Source: Cohaesibacter haloalkalitolerans (GTDB lineage Bacteria; Pseudomonadota; Alphaproteobacteria; Rhizobiales; Cohaesibacteraceae). From it: a stretch of 64,000 nt of DNA. Position numbers and translations under genes: made by a program. Positions 26,455 through 35,339 of the stretch are shown one piece after another. Under the pieces are notes generated by a model, which was not told the DNA's origin, ran no database searches, and worked only from the letters and a program-made list of their open reading frames with translations. Location: assembly GCF_003574655.1 (NCBI RefSeq), contig NZ_QNUM01000004.1:372001-436000 (forward strand), written 5' to 3'. Within the stretch, counting starts at the first letter, position 1, and every line of letters starts with the position of its first letter.

Positions 26455-27267
26455 ATGAAAGACCTCAAGACCGGAACCCAGAAGGGGCAGAACACCCGCG
26501 AATCCGACCTCAAACAGTTCATCAACACCTCGCTTGTGGATCTGGTGGCCAAACAGATCCGTTCGATGATTTTTGCCGGCGACTATCTGCCGGGAGAAAA
26601 ACTGGTTGTGCGGGAGTTGTCCGAAACGCTGGGCGTAAGCCACACTCCGGTCAAGGATGCGCTGAACCGCCTCGTATCCGAGGATCTGGTCGAGGCGATC
26701 CCCAACAAGAGCATGGTCGTCAAGAGTTTCACCAACAACGAACTGGTGGAGCGACTGGGCGTCCGACTGATGTGCGAGCTCTTTTATGCCGGTGAGATCA
26801 TTCGGTCGGCCAGAAAGGACGACACTCTGGTGGCAGATCTGGAAGCCTGTCTGACTGCCATGGAGGAGGCAATCAGCGACGACGCCAGCATCGATTATGA
26901 AGCCTGGGTATCAAATGAAACCCGCTTTCACCGGCGCTACATGATGGCAGCCCAGAACCAGTCTCTGGTGACTGTCTACAATGGCCTCAACACCAATGAG
27001 TTCACCTTCTTTGCCTATCTGCACAATGAACACAAGCCGCTGAAGCGGCCGATTTTCGAGAATAATCTGGTTGAGCACCGTGAGATCATGGAAGCCCTCA
27101 AGGCGCTCGATCAAGCCAGATTTGTCAAGGCCATCGCATGGCATGTCCTGCATGCCTGCGAAGACTACAACGTCGATGAGGAAGCCCAGCTTCGCATCGA
27201 CCAGATAAAGAGGCTGGCAGAGTGCCACCTCGACGGGCAGGGAAAACCGTCTCAAAAAATTTCCTGA
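26455..27267 (+). CDS. GntR family regulator (FadR/FCD subfamily) of the TRAP-aldolase-kinase operon
   Basis: The 270-residue regulator has a winged helix-turn-helix at residues 20-95 (VAKQIRSMIFAGDYLPGEKLVVRELSE, then GVSHTPVKDALNRLVSEDLVE). A helical FCD ligand domain follows, with metal-ligand-like residues in NETRFHRRYMMAA and EHREIMEALKALD. FCD regulators usually sense a substrate or intermediate of the neighbouring pathway. It precedes the TRAP dctP gene by 105 bases on the same strand, so it most likely controls this operon. It starts at ATG 26455 with AAGGAAA upstream. Confidence 0.88.
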   Translation: MKDLKTGTQKGQNTRESDLKQFINTSLVDLVAKQIRSMIFAGDYLPGEKLVVRELSETLGVSHTPVKDALNRLVSEDLVEAIPNKSMVVKSFTNNELVERLGVRLMCELFYAGEIIRSARKDDTLVADLEACLTAMEEAISDDASIDYEAWVSNETRFHRRYMMAAQNQSLVTVYNGLNTNEFTFFAYLHNEHKPLKRPIFENNLVEHREIMEALKALDQARFVKAIAWHVLHACEDYNVDEEAQLRIDQIKRLAECHLDGQGKPSQKIS

Positions 27268-27372
27268 CTTTCTGCCCTGGATACGTCTCGACTGAGCCTG
27301 CCCCGTGCCCGCACGGTCAGGACCCCGCCTCGTACCCGAGACAGATTTGCGTTTAACCCTATGGAGGAAATC

Positions 27373-28368
27373 ATGAAAAAAACAACTTGGGTATTGACGT
27401 TGCTTGCCGGTGCTGCATTGACCGCAGCAGGAGGAATGATGACCAGCACATCAGCTCTGGCAGCAGATCAGATCGTATTGCGTCTTGCCCATATCAACGC
27501 AAATACCGATCCGAAACAAAAAGATGCCGAAAAGTTCAAGGAGCTTGTCGAGCAGAAGACCAACGGTCAGGTCAAAGTTGAAATCTACGGCGCGGGCGTT
27601 CTTGGCAACGTGCGCGAGATCATCGAAGGCCTGCAGCTGGGCACCAACGAAGTCGTCATCGAAGGCTTCGGCACCCTGCCGTCCTACACCAATCTCTCCC
27701 TGCTGGACCTCGTGCCCTTCATGTTCCGTGACCGTGCCCATTTCGACAAGGTCTGGGAAGGCGAGCTTGGCGGGGAACTGCTCAAGGCAGCTGGCGATGA
27801 AGCTGGCATGAAACTGTTTGGCCCATCCTATCGCGGTGTGCGTGTCACCACCTCGACCAAGAAGTTCACCGACGTTGCCGGTGTCAAGGGCCTGAAAATC
27901 CGCGTTCCCGCCGACGACATGAGCGTCAAGACCTGGCAGGCTCTGGGTGCTACCCCGACCCCGATGGCCATGACCGAAGTGCTCACCGGCCTGCAGCAGG
28001 GCACCGTGGAGGCTCAGGAGAACCCTCCGATCCTGTCCTACAACTTCGGCCTTGCCGACATCTGCAAATTCCTCATCAAGACCGACCACCGCTGGAGCGC
28101 CGACGTCTTCATGATGGATCAGTCCTACTTCAACAGCCTGCCTGAAAATGTCCAGACGGCCATTGTCGAAGCGGGCAACGAAGCCGGTCACTACACCAGC
28201 GGCCTGATCACTGACAACGAGGATGGCTTCCTGCAGAAATGGCAAGATGCCGGTGCCGAGATCGTCACCCCTGAACTCGATGGCTTCCGGGAAGCAACAA
28301 AAGATGTCGTGAAAGACAACTTCCCTGAGTTGACCGACTGGGTCGAAAAGATCAAAGCCGTTCAATAA
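27373..28368 (+). CDS. TRAP transporter substrate-binding protein, DctP family
   Basis: The 331-residue periplasmic receptor has a signal peptide ending near TSALAADQ. The mature domain opens with the DctP strand VLRLAHINANTDPKQKDAEKFKELVEQKTNGQV. It carries the conserved arginine in the hinge loop GVKGLKIRVPADDMS, which in TRAP receptors clamps the carboxylate of the ligand, and ends with the long hinge-spanning helix. The start at 27373 is set by a GGAGG site 7 bases ahead, which overlaps an earlier in-frame ATG. Ligands with a carboxylate, such as sugar acids, are typical. It is followed by an intergenic hairpin and dctQM. Confidence 0.9.
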   Translation: MKKTTWVLTLLAGAALTAAGGMMTSTSALAADQIVLRLAHINANTDPKQKDAEKFKELVEQKTNGQVKVEIYGAGVLGNVREIIEGLQLGTNEVVIEGFGTLPSYTNLSLLDLVPFMFRDRAHFDKVWEGELGGELLKAAGDEAGMKLFGPSYRGVRVTTSTKKFTDVAGVKGLKIRVPADDMSVKTWQALGATPTPMAMTEVLTGLQQGTVEAQENPPILSYNFGLADICKFLIKTDHRWSADVFMMDQSYFNSLPENVQTAIVEAGNEAGHYTSGLITDNEDGFLQKWQDAGAEIVTPELDGFREATKDVVKDNFPELTDWVEKIKAVQ

Positions 28369-28400
28369 TCAGCACTCACTAGAGCCAAATGAATGACCAA

Positions 28401-28429
28401 CGGGTGCCGGAGCCCAATCCCGGCACCCG
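28401..28429 (+). promoter_or_regulatory. 10-bp perfect hairpin between dctP and dctQ
   Basis: CGGGTGCCGG and CCGGCACCCG form a perfect 10-bp stem with a 9-nt loop, 33 bases after the dctP stop. There is no U-run, so it is a likely 3' stabiliser or partial attenuator that favours receptor over permease expression. Confidence 0.6.
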
Positions 28430-28500
28430 ACGGGTCAGTCATGCCCGATCCTTCCCCACTGCAGGGCGGCCGACGCCGCCAGAGACCTGCGGAGAAAACC

Positions 28501-29007
28501 ATGCGTACTTTAGAGTGGGTCTGTAGTGCGATCGAGAAGACCATCAACTTCATCATCATCGTCTGCCTCATGATGATGACAGCGGTTATCTTCTATCAGG
28601 TCGTATTGCGCTACGTCTTTGACAGTTCAAACATCTGGGCGGAAGAATTCGCCCGTTATGCCTTCATCTGGGTCGTTCTCCTCGGAGCGGCCAGCGCGCT
28701 GCGCCGGTTCCAGCACATCAGGATCGACTTCGTGGTCAACCTGCTACCCGAGCGCGCCCAGAAACTGATCAATTTCATCAACTACATCCTGATCGTCGGG
28801 TTCCTTGCAACCCTGATCAAATATGGCATCGCCATCTCGCTGAAGACCACCCATCAGATCTCGGCCGGTCTGCACATCCCGATGTCCTTCATGTATATGA
28901 GCATCCCCGTCGGCTCTGCACTGATGCTGCTGTTCACGGTGCAGATCATCCTGAGGGACTTCCTCGTACCAACAGGTGCCAACACATCAGCGTCCGGGAG
29001 CAAATAG
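28501..29007 (+). CDS. TRAP transporter small permease, DctQ family
   Basis: The 168-residue inner-membrane protein has four transmembrane helices in the DctQ pattern: INFIIIVCLMMMTAVIFYQVVLRYVF, YAFIWVVLLGAASALRRFQHIRIDF with the conserved RRxxHIRID loop, YILIVGFLATLIKYGIAI, and MYMSIPVGSALMLLFTVQIIL. The frame opens earlier, but the ATG at 28501 has GGAG 8 bases upstream and starts right before the first helix. It forms the transporter complex with DctM, whose gene starts 2 bases after this stop. Confidence 0.9.
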   Translation: MRTLEWVCSAIEKTINFIIIVCLMMMTAVIFYQVVLRYVFDSSNIWAEEFARYAFIWVVLLGAASALRRFQHIRIDFVVNLLPERAQKLINFINYILIVGFLATLIKYGIAISLKTTHQISAGLHIPMSFMYMSIPVGSALMLLFTVQIILRDFLVPTGANTSASGSK

Positions 29008-29009
29008 TC

Positions 29010-30287
29010 ATGGGTATCGGAACCGTTCTACTCGTCGGCATGATTGTCCTCGTCCTGATGGGCATGCCCGTCGCCTTTGCCATCGGCATTGCGTCCATGG
29101 CCTCCATTCTCGTCGGCAACTACAACCTGATCGTCGTGCCGCAAAAGGTCCTCGCAGGCATGGATTCCTTTCCCATGCTGGCCATTCCCTTCTTCGTGCT
29201 CGCCGGTAACCTGATGACAGGGGGCGGCATAACAGACCGCATCCTCAGTTTCACCAAGGCGACCATGGGCTGGATGCGCGGCAGTCTGGGCATTGTCACC
29301 GTGATTGCCTCGGCCATCTTTGCTGCCATCTCCGGCTCGGGCACGGCAACCGTCACGGCCATTGGTGGCATCACCATTCCGGCCATGAAGAAGGAAGGCT
29401 ATCCGCCGGAACTCTCCGCAGCCATCGCAGCCAGCGCCTCGACGGTCGGCCCGCTGATCCCGCCAAGCATCATCCTGATTGTCTATGGCAACTCGGTGCA
29501 GACCTCCATTCGTGAGCTGTTCATGGCGGCAGTCGTTCCGGGCATCGCGCTTGTTCTGGGCTTCCTGGCCTATACCTACTACAAGGCCCGCAGCCTCGAT
29601 CTGCCGGTTGGCAACAAGCTCGATCACAAGGAAGTCTGCCGGGAAACCAAGCGCAGTTTCTGGGCCCTGCTGATGCCGGTCATCATTCTGGGCGGCATTT
29701 TTGGCGGTGTCTTCACTCCGACCGAAGCCGCAGCCGTTTCGGCAGTCTATGCCTTCATCATCGGCCTGTTCGTCTATCGCAATCTGACCTTCAAGAGCAT
29801 CAACCGGATCTTCTATGACAGCTGCATTGTCTCCACGATCATGCTGTTTCTGGTCGGCTGTTCCAAGACATCGAGCTGGGTGCTGGCCATGGGGCGCGTG
29901 CCCGAAGCCATCGCGGCCAATCTGCTGTCCGTCACCGATCAACCAGTCTTGTTGCTGTTGCTGCTCAACGTCTTCCTGCTGATCGTCGGCATGTTCATGG
30001 AAGCCAACGTCGCCGTTGTGATCTTCACCCCCATCCTGCTGCCCATCGCCATGGCCTGCGGCCTCAGCGTTGTCCAGTTCGGTGTCGTCATGTGCTTCAA
30101 CCTCTGTCTTGGCCTCATCACGCCGCCGGTCGGTCTCTGTGCCCTGCTGGGCAACAACATCGCCGAAGGAAGGCTGGAACTGACCTTGAGATATTGCGCA
30201 AGCTTGTTCCTGGTCGGCTTTGTCATCCTGATGTTCACGACCTATGTTCCGGCCATGACCACCTGGCTGCCGAGCATTCTGAAATAG
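29010..30287 (+). CDS. TRAP transporter large permease, DctM family
   Basis: The 425-residue membrane protein has about 12 helices and drives Na+-coupled uptake from the DctP receptor. Characteristic features are FPMLAIPFFVLAGNLMTGGGI near the N-terminus, SGSGTATVTAIGGITIPAM, and the helical hairpins with ASASTVGPLIPPSIILIVYG and CLGLITPPVGLCALL that carry the Na+ and substrate sites. It begins 2 bases after dctQ and ends about 95 bases before the aldolase gene, so all belong to one operon. Confidence 0.93.
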   Translation: MGIGTVLLVGMIVLVLMGMPVAFAIGIASMASILVGNYNLIVVPQKVLAGMDSFPMLAIPFFVLAGNLMTGGGITDRILSFTKATMGWMRGSLGIVTVIASAIFAAISGSGTATVTAIGGITIPAMKKEGYPPELSAAIAASASTVGPLIPPSIILIVYGNSVQTSIRELFMAAVVPGIALVLGFLAYTYYKARSLDLPVGNKLDHKEVCRETKRSFWALLMPVIILGGIFGGVFTPTEAAAVSAVYAFIIGLFVYRNLTFKSINRIFYDSCIVSTIMLFLVGCSKTSSWVLAMGRVPEAIAANLLSVTDQPVLLLLLLNVFLLIVGMFMEANVAVVIFTPILLPIAMACGLSVVQFGVVMCFNLCLGLITPPVGLCALLGNNIAEGRLELTLRYCASLFLVGFVILMFTTYVPAMTTWLPSILK

Positions 30288-30382
30288 CCCCATGGTTTGA
30301 ACGACCGCTCCGCTCCGGGTCACAGACGCGCAGACAGCAGGATGCGCCGTGCCCGGCAGCGGGAGGTCTCAAGGAAATCAAA

Positions 30383-31003
30383 ATGAAATCGCCCAATCCC
30401 CTCACCCGCTTTATTGACTTGTGCCACCGGATCTATGCCAGAGACTTCGTTCCCGGCTCAGGCGGCAATGCTAGCATGCGGCTTGGCGACAGGATCGTCA
30501 TAACGCCCTCGGGCGTCAGCCTCGGCATGCTTGAGGAGCAGGATCTCGTGACCATCGCCATGGACGGATCGGTCATCGGAGCCGGCAAGCCTTCCAAGGA
30601 ATGGCGCATGCACATGAATTGCTATGAGCGTGATGACGTCAATGTCGTCATTCATGTTCACAGCCCCTACTCGGTCGCGGTTGCATGCCTGACAGACCTT
30701 GACCACTCCTGCGCAATGCCGGTCTATACCCCCGGCTATTCTGTGCGAGTCGGAGCCTTGCCCGTTGTGCCCTACTATCGCGCAGGCTCGACCGAACTGG
30801 CCAACAGCATCATCTCGATCATGGCCGATCGCAACTCCCTGCTGCTGGAAAACCACGGCGTCCTGACCGTTGGCGCGACCATCGATCAGGCCTTCAACCT
30901 GGTTGAGGAAATCGAGGAAAACGCCCATTTGCATTTCACCCTGAATGGCCGGGGCAAGCCGCTCAGCAGGCAACAGCAAGACGATCTGAACGGCAAATAC
31001 TGA
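30383..31003 (+). CDS. Class II aldolase/adducin-type sugar-phosphate aldolase
   Basis: The 206-residue Zn-dependent enzyme is of the FucA/AraD/RhaD fold. The phosphate-binding GSGGNASMRLGDRIVITPSG is at the N-terminus, and the catalytic acid E73 is in SKEWRMHMNCYE. The Zn ligands H91 and H93 lie in VIHVHSPYS and H158 in LLLENHGVLTVG. A retro-aldol cleavage or epimerisation of a ketose-1-phosphate or ketopentose-5-phosphate is expected, forming dihydroxyacetone phosphate plus an aldehyde in the fucose/rhamnose type. It precedes an FGGY kinase, its expected partner. The substrate is unknown. Confidence 0.87.
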   Translation: MKSPNPLTRFIDLCHRIYARDFVPGSGGNASMRLGDRIVITPSGVSLGMLEEQDLVTIAMDGSVIGAGKPSKEWRMHMNCYERDDVNVVIHVHSPYSVAVACLTDLDHSCAMPVYTPGYSVRVGALPVVPYYRAGSTELANSIISIMADRNSLLLENHGVLTVGATIDQAFNLVEEIEENAHLHFTLNGRGKPLSRQQQDDLNGKY

Positions 31004-31042
31004 TCATCTGTGACACCAAAATCAACAGGAAAGAACAATAAG

Positions 31043-32593
31043 ATGGTCACGCAAAAGAACCACTCCATTGTCCTCGGCATCGACATAGGAACCACGGGAA
31101 CCAAATGCAGTTTCTATGATCTGGAATGCAATCTCGTCGCCAGCGAGTATCAGGAATATCCAATGATCCACCCCCGCGAAGGCTGGGTCGAGGAAGACCC
31201 CAATGTCTGGTGGGCCAGTGTCGTTCGCAACGTCAAGCTCTGCATTGATCGCGGCGAGGTCGACCCGGCCCGGGTCGCAGGTATCGGGGTAAGCTGCACC
31301 AATTCCTTCATCCCTCTCGACCGGCAGGGCAACAATCTCTATAACGCCATCCTCCAGCTTGACCAGCGTTCGGCGAGCGAAGTCCAGTGGCTGGAAGACA
31401 CCATCGGCCGCGACCGCATCTATGAAGTGACCGGTAACCGCATCGCCCGCGGCACCTTTGCCCTGCCAACCCTGCTCTGGTATATCAAGAACCGCCCCGA
31501 TATCATCGAGAAGACCCACAAGTTCGTGGTCCCGAGCGGCTTCATCATCAACAAGCTGACCGGGGAATTCTCGATCAATACCTCCCGCATGGGCTTCACG
31601 CTGCTCTCCAACATTCGCACCGGCACGTGGGACGAGGGACTGGCGAGAGACACGGGCGTGCCGATCGACAAGCTGCCAAAGCCCTATAATGCAACGGATA
31701 TTGTCGGCCATGTCACCGCTGTTGCGGCCGAACAATGCGGCCTCAGGGAAGGCACGCCGGTTGTTGCCGGGTCCATGGACACGGTAGCGGCAGCCATCGG
31801 CGCGGGAGCCATCCTGCCCGGCGACAGTTTCCTTGCCATCGGCACCTGCGGACGGGCCTGCTTCACCACAGAAACCCCGGCTTTTGACGACCGCCTGATG
31901 AATTGCCGCCACGCCGTGGACGGCCAGTGGCTGAGCGTTGAAGCCACCAACGCGGCCGGTGCCTCGCTCCGCTGGTTCCGCGACCAGTTCGGCGAAGCCC
32001 TCGCCGAGCGCTGCCAGAAAGAGGGAAGCTCCATCTATGAGATGCTCGACAAGGTGGCCGAGGAAGCCAGCGCCGGGTCCAATGGCGTTCTCTATCTGCC
32101 CTATCTCTCCGGCGAGCGCTGCCCGATCTGGGATCCAAACGCCCGCGGCGTGATGTTCGGCCTCAGCTTTGGCACCAGTTATGGCGACATGGTCCGGGCG
32201 ATCATGGAGGGTGTTGCCTATTCCATCCGTCAGGGCATGAAGATCGTTCTCAAGCACAATGACAAGCCCAAGTCCCTGTCCTTGGGCGGGGGTATCGCCA
32301 ACAGCCGGATCTGGTGCCAGATCTTTGCCGACATACTCAACGAGCCGATCGTCCGCCTGCGCGTCAACGAAACCGAAACACTGGGCGCTGCCATTCTGGC
32401 CGCCAAGGGCGTCGGCCTTATCGACAGCCTCGACGAGATGACAGGCTACACGACCCAGCACTGCGAAATCATCCACCCGGACAAACAGGCATCTGCCATC
32501 TATGACGACTATTTTGTCCTTTACGAAAAGCTCTATGAAGATCTGAAGGACAATTTCATCACAGCGCAGTCCATCAAGGAAAAGCACAGCTAG
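31043..32593 (+). CDS. FGGY-family carbohydrate kinase
   Basis: The 516-residue sugar kinase has the actin-like ATPase fold in two halves. The N-terminal half opens with IVLGIDIGTTGTKCSFYDLECN (phosphate 1). The central part contains the substrate-binding ASEVQWLED segment and GTPVVAGSMDTVAAAIGAGAI. The C-terminal half has SLGGGIANSRIWCQIFADIL and NETETLGAAILAAKG. It will phosphorylate a sugar or sugar alcohol, giving the substrate for the aldolase just upstream; the specificity cannot be read from sequence and no isomerase is nearby. The GTG at 31010 is an alternative start, but ATG 31043 has AGGAA upstream. It is the last gene before a very strong terminator. Confidence 0.88.
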   Translation: MVTQKNHSIVLGIDIGTTGTKCSFYDLECNLVASEYQEYPMIHPREGWVEEDPNVWWASVVRNVKLCIDRGEVDPARVAGIGVSCTNSFIPLDRQGNNLYNAILQLDQRSASEVQWLEDTIGRDRIYEVTGNRIARGTFALPTLLWYIKNRPDIIEKTHKFVVPSGFIINKLTGEFSINTSRMGFTLLSNIRTGTWDEGLARDTGVPIDKLPKPYNATDIVGHVTAVAAEQCGLREGTPVVAGSMDTVAAAIGAGAILPGDSFLAIGTCGRACFTTETPAFDDRLMNCRHAVDGQWLSVEATNAAGASLRWFRDQFGEALAERCQKEGSSIYEMLDKVAEEASAGSNGVLYLPYLSGERCPIWDPNARGVMFGLSFGTSYGDMVRAIMEGVAYSIRQGMKIVLKHNDKPKSLSLGGGIANSRIWCQIFADILNEPIVRLRVNETETLGAAILAAKGVGLIDSLDEMTGYTTQHCEIIHPDKQASAIYDDYFVLYEKLYEDLKDNFITAQSIKEKHS

Positions 32594-32681
32594 AAAACGG
32601 CAGATCCCGAACAGCCTCAAGGTACTGCGACCTCCAAAGGCCCACATAGAAGGCCACCCCGGAAGACCCCAAGACGATAAC

Positions 32682-32722
32682 TGCGCCCTTCATCTCACCC
32701 CATTGAAGGGCGCATTTTTTTT
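32682..32722 (+). terminator. Strong Rho-independent terminator of the sugar operon
   Basis: TGCGCCCTTCA and TGAAGGGCGCA form an 11-bp perfect stem followed by eight T. It marks the 3' end of the GntR-TRAP-aldolase-kinase unit. Confidence 0.93.
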
Positions 32723-33069
32723 GATAAGAGTTCTGTCAAGCCACCGGGAATCCCTGGAGAGACAAAGGGAGGATCGCAAGGACCTCGACCAAAAGCCCGG
32801 TCACATTTTCGTTCCTTGACTTGCCCTGACATCAGGGCGACAGTGGTTCCATGACCCTATCAAGCTTCAATCTTGTTCTCAAACGGATGTGCCTTATCGC
32901 AGGCGGGTAGCCCCCCGGCTTGGTCGCGTCGCGCCTTGCCGCGGGGAAGCGGCAAACAGCCACAGGGCGTGGACCACGCAACGGGCAGTGCGACAATCAA
33001 CCATTACCTATCGTTCCGTTTCAAGATGAAACATTGACTTGCACGCCTTCGCGTCAAGGAGATGCTGCT
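32723..33069. other. Intergenic region before rnk
   Basis: These 347 bases hold no convincing gene. The last 40 bases contain the rnk ribosome site. It is presumed to include the rnk promoter, but I see no strong -35/-10 pair. Confidence 0.35.
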
Positions 33070-33486
33070 ATGGCTCATGGCAAGAGCAAACTTGCAAAAC
33101 CCCGAATTACCCTCACCCAAACCGACCACAAGCGCCTGACATTGCTGGCAGAGGAAAACGCCGACCGCATGGCATCCGTCACCGATGCGTTGTTTGTCGA
33201 ACTGGATCGCGCCCGCGTCGTTCCAGACAGGAAGATAGCCGAGAACACCATCAGGATGGGATCCGGCGTCTGCTTTTCGAGTGATCTGGAAGAAACCCGC
33301 CAGATATCGCTGGTCTTTCCCGGGCAGGCCGATATTGACAAGGGCAGAATATCCATTCTGACGCCCATCGGCGTGGCCCTGATCGGACTTTCCGCCGGGC
33401 AATCCATGGACTGGATCACGCGCGACGGGCGCACCCAGCACCTGACCGTGGAAGCGGTAGACCCGCCAACAGAGACCGCGTCTTGA
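33070..33486 (+). CDS. rnk: Regulator of nucleoside diphosphate kinase, Rnk/GreA-like
   Basis: The 138-residue protein has an N-terminal short coiled-coil or helical arm (PRITLTQTDHKRLTLLAEEN). The C-terminal FKBP-like domain is shared with GreA/GreB, with the strand-turn signature GRISILTPIGVALIGLSAGQSMDWI. Rnk binds RNA polymerase near the secondary channel in Pseudomonas and E. coli and affects nucleotide and alginate metabolism. The ATG at 33070 has GGAG 9 bases upstream; a longer frame starting at 32920 has no ribosome site. It stands alone. Confidence 0.85.
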   Translation: MAHGKSKLAKPRITLTQTDHKRLTLLAEENADRMASVTDALFVELDRARVVPDRKIAENTIRMGSGVCFSSDLEETRQISLVFPGQADIDKGRISILTPIGVALIGLSAGQSMDWITRDGRTQHLTVEAVDPPTETAS

Positions 33487-33672
33487 TCGGACGGCAAAAG
33501 GAGGTCCCCTTTCTCTGAACAGCTCGGATCGTGGCGCTTCCTGACGAAGCGATCGCAGGAGCCGCGCGTCATCCAACCGACGGATTTGCCAACAAGGGTG
33601 GCATCAGCGGCGCCCCGCCAGCGGCAGATAGCGCTGACACCCGTGAAATACCAACAACAACAGGATTAACCA

Positions 33673-34131
33673 ATGCCATATTTCAGACCATACCCCTTCG
33701 AACTGACCCCGATCGGCAAGATCTGGGCGGCAGAAAGAAAGCCAATGCCATCGGCCTCACCCGCCTATCCAGACCACGACCGGGAGTACACGCTCGAACT
33801 GGACGCCGTCTTCTACGAAGGCTGCTTCGGGCTCGACACGATCAGCCATCTTACGGTCCTCTACTGGCTGCGAGATGCTGACCGGTCCGTTCTCAAGAGC
33901 AATCCGCCCGACGGTGGCGACAGCATCGGAATTTTTGCCTCGCTCTCGGAGGATCGCCCCAACCCGATTGGCTTGGGCACCGCCACCATCATCCGCATAG
34001 AAAAGAACCTTATCCACGTTCGGGGATGCATCGACTGCCAAAGCGGCTCGACACTCCTTGATCTGAGGCCGCGCTTTCTCTGGCAGACAGGGATCAGCGA
34101 AACGATCCTGCCGCTCGACGCCAGCACATAG
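33673..34131 (+). CDS. TrmO-like (UPF0066) SAM-dependent tRNA methyltransferase family protein
   Basis: The 152-residue protein has the two-stranded TrmO fold with the diagnostic RPNPIGLGTATI motif. Before it come the GIFASLSED strand and an N-terminal PIGKIW turn; afterwards come KNLIHVRGCIDCQSGSTLLDLRP. TrmO methylates the threonylcarbamoyl group of t6A37 in tRNA for Thr codons. This sequence is short and diverged in its C-terminal part from E. coli TrmO, so substrate use is uncertain. The start has AGGA 8 bases upstream. Confidence 0.72.
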   Translation: MPYFRPYPFELTPIGKIWAAERKPMPSASPAYPDHDREYTLELDAVFYEGCFGLDTISHLTVLYWLRDADRSVLKSNPPDGGDSIGIFASLSEDRPNPIGLGTATIIRIEKNLIHVRGCIDCQSGSTLLDLRPRFLWQTGISETILPLDAST

Positions 34132-34231
34132 GTGAACTTCGAGCCGGATCATCACTCACGCCACACAGCATCGACAAAAACGAACGACAGACCGCTGCCT
34201 CCGACAAATTGCGAAGGCATGAAACTCGGCG

Positions 34232-35149
34232 TCATTTGTCAACGCCGTTGTGCTCGGCCTGCCCCGACCGGAGTGCTGAGGTCGCCTTTGTGGCCTTGAC
34301 CAGCCATGCCTCGAATTCGCTGTAGGCCGGGCTTGGATCTTTCTGTGACAACCGGGTCAGCCAATAACTGCCCGTGATGATTTCCTCGTCAAAGCACCGC
34401 ACCAGATCCCCCGCAGCCAGCCGCCCCTCGAACATCCGGATTGGCAGCAAGGCAATGCCATAGCCGCTGGCAACCAGATCCGCCATGGCCACGGACGAGT
34501 CGAAAACCGGCCCCTCGATAAGCGGCGGAACCAGCCCGACCTTGCTGAACCACAGCGGCCATTCATCGGAACGATAGGTCCGCAGCAAGGTCTGGTCATA
34601 GAGGCTTTCCGGGCCTGCCAATTTGGCCGCAACGAACGGTGCACAAAGGGGGGTCAGTGGCGTCGTCATCAATGGCGTTGCCTCCAGCCCCGGCCATCGG
34701 CCATCCCCGAAGCGGATGGCCGCGTCCAGTCCCTCCTGCGCGATATTGACGCGGTTGTTGTTGGTGAACACCCGGATACGGATCCCCGGATGGGCACACT
34801 CGAATGCCTCCAACTGCCCCAGAAGCCAGCCAACGGCAAAGGTGGTCACAACGCCAACATTCAGCGTTTCCTCAAAGCGCTTGCCTTGAAACCGATCCAG
34901 CATTCCGCCGATCCGGTCAAGGCTGCCGGTGAGAACAGGCAGCAGCATTTCCGCTTCGGACGTCAGGGAAAGCCCGCCCCGCGTGCGGTGAAACAGCTGA
35001 AAACCGAGCAGGTCTTCCAGCCGCGCAATCTGGTGGCTGACCGCCGCCTGGGTGACACGCAGCTCTATGGCGGCACTTGTAAAGCTGCCCTGCCGGGCCG
35101 TCGCCTCGAAGGTTCGCAGAGCATTGAGGGGAATATCAGGGCGATCCAT
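34232..35149 (-). CDS. LysR-type regulator, AmpR-like, divergent from a class A beta-lactamase
   Basis: The 305-residue LTTR has a winged helix-turn-helix in residues 1-65 (LNALRTFEATARQGSFTSAAIELRVTQAAVSHQI, then LEDLLGFQLFHRTRGGL). A type 2 periplasmic-fold effector domain follows (LNVGVVTTFAVGWLLGQL and later GYGIALLPIRMFEGRLAAGDL). The N-terminus matches AmpR/NmcR regulators, which activate a divergent beta-lactamase gene in response to muropeptide intermediates. The neighbour 190 bases away is a class A beta-lactamase in exactly this arrangement. ATG 35149 is chosen because it begins the helix-turn-helix. Confidence 0.87.
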   Translation of the reverse strand: MDRPDIPLNALRTFEATARQGSFTSAAIELRVTQAAVSHQIARLEDLLGFQLFHRTRGGLSLTSEAEMLLPVLTGSLDRIGGMLDRFQGKRFEETLNVGVVTTFAVGWLLGQLEAFECAHPGIRIRVFTNNNRVNIAQEGLDAAIRFGDGRWPGLEATPLMTTPLTPLCAPFVAAKLAGPESLYDQTLLRTYRSDEWPLWFSKVGLVPPLIEGPVFDSSVAMADLVASGYGIALLPIRMFEGRLAAGDLVRCFDEEIITGSYWLTRLSQKDPSPAYSEFEAWLVKATKATSALRSGQAEHNGVDK

Positions 35150-35167
35150 TACATGACTCAATCTAAT

Positions 35168-35194
35168 ATCAAACACGAGAATTAGTCGTTTGAT
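35168..35194. promoter_or_regulatory. Inverted repeat in the regulator-beta-lactamase intergenic region
   Basis: ATCAAAC and GTTTGAT (7 bp, 13 bases apart) lie 19 bases from the LysR start and 146 bases from the beta-lactamase start. A second pair, CTAAT-ATTAG, overlaps it at 35163-35185. This is a plausible LysR-type recognition site for the AmpR-like regulator. Confidence 0.5.
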
Positions 35195-35339
35195 AGCATA
35201 TTCCCATCGGGGCATAGTGCCCAAAATGACATTTCCTGATGTCATGGGGTCAAAAAAGAAGAATCCGGTCACCGGGCCACCCGGTCACACAGTTCAGGCC
35301 AGACAGGCCGCCCCTTTAATCAAACCATGGAGGAAAGAC

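Noticed and set aside
31022-32647. A 541-codon minus-strand open frame opposite the FGGY kinase
   Set aside because: Antisense shadow of a well supported kinase gene.
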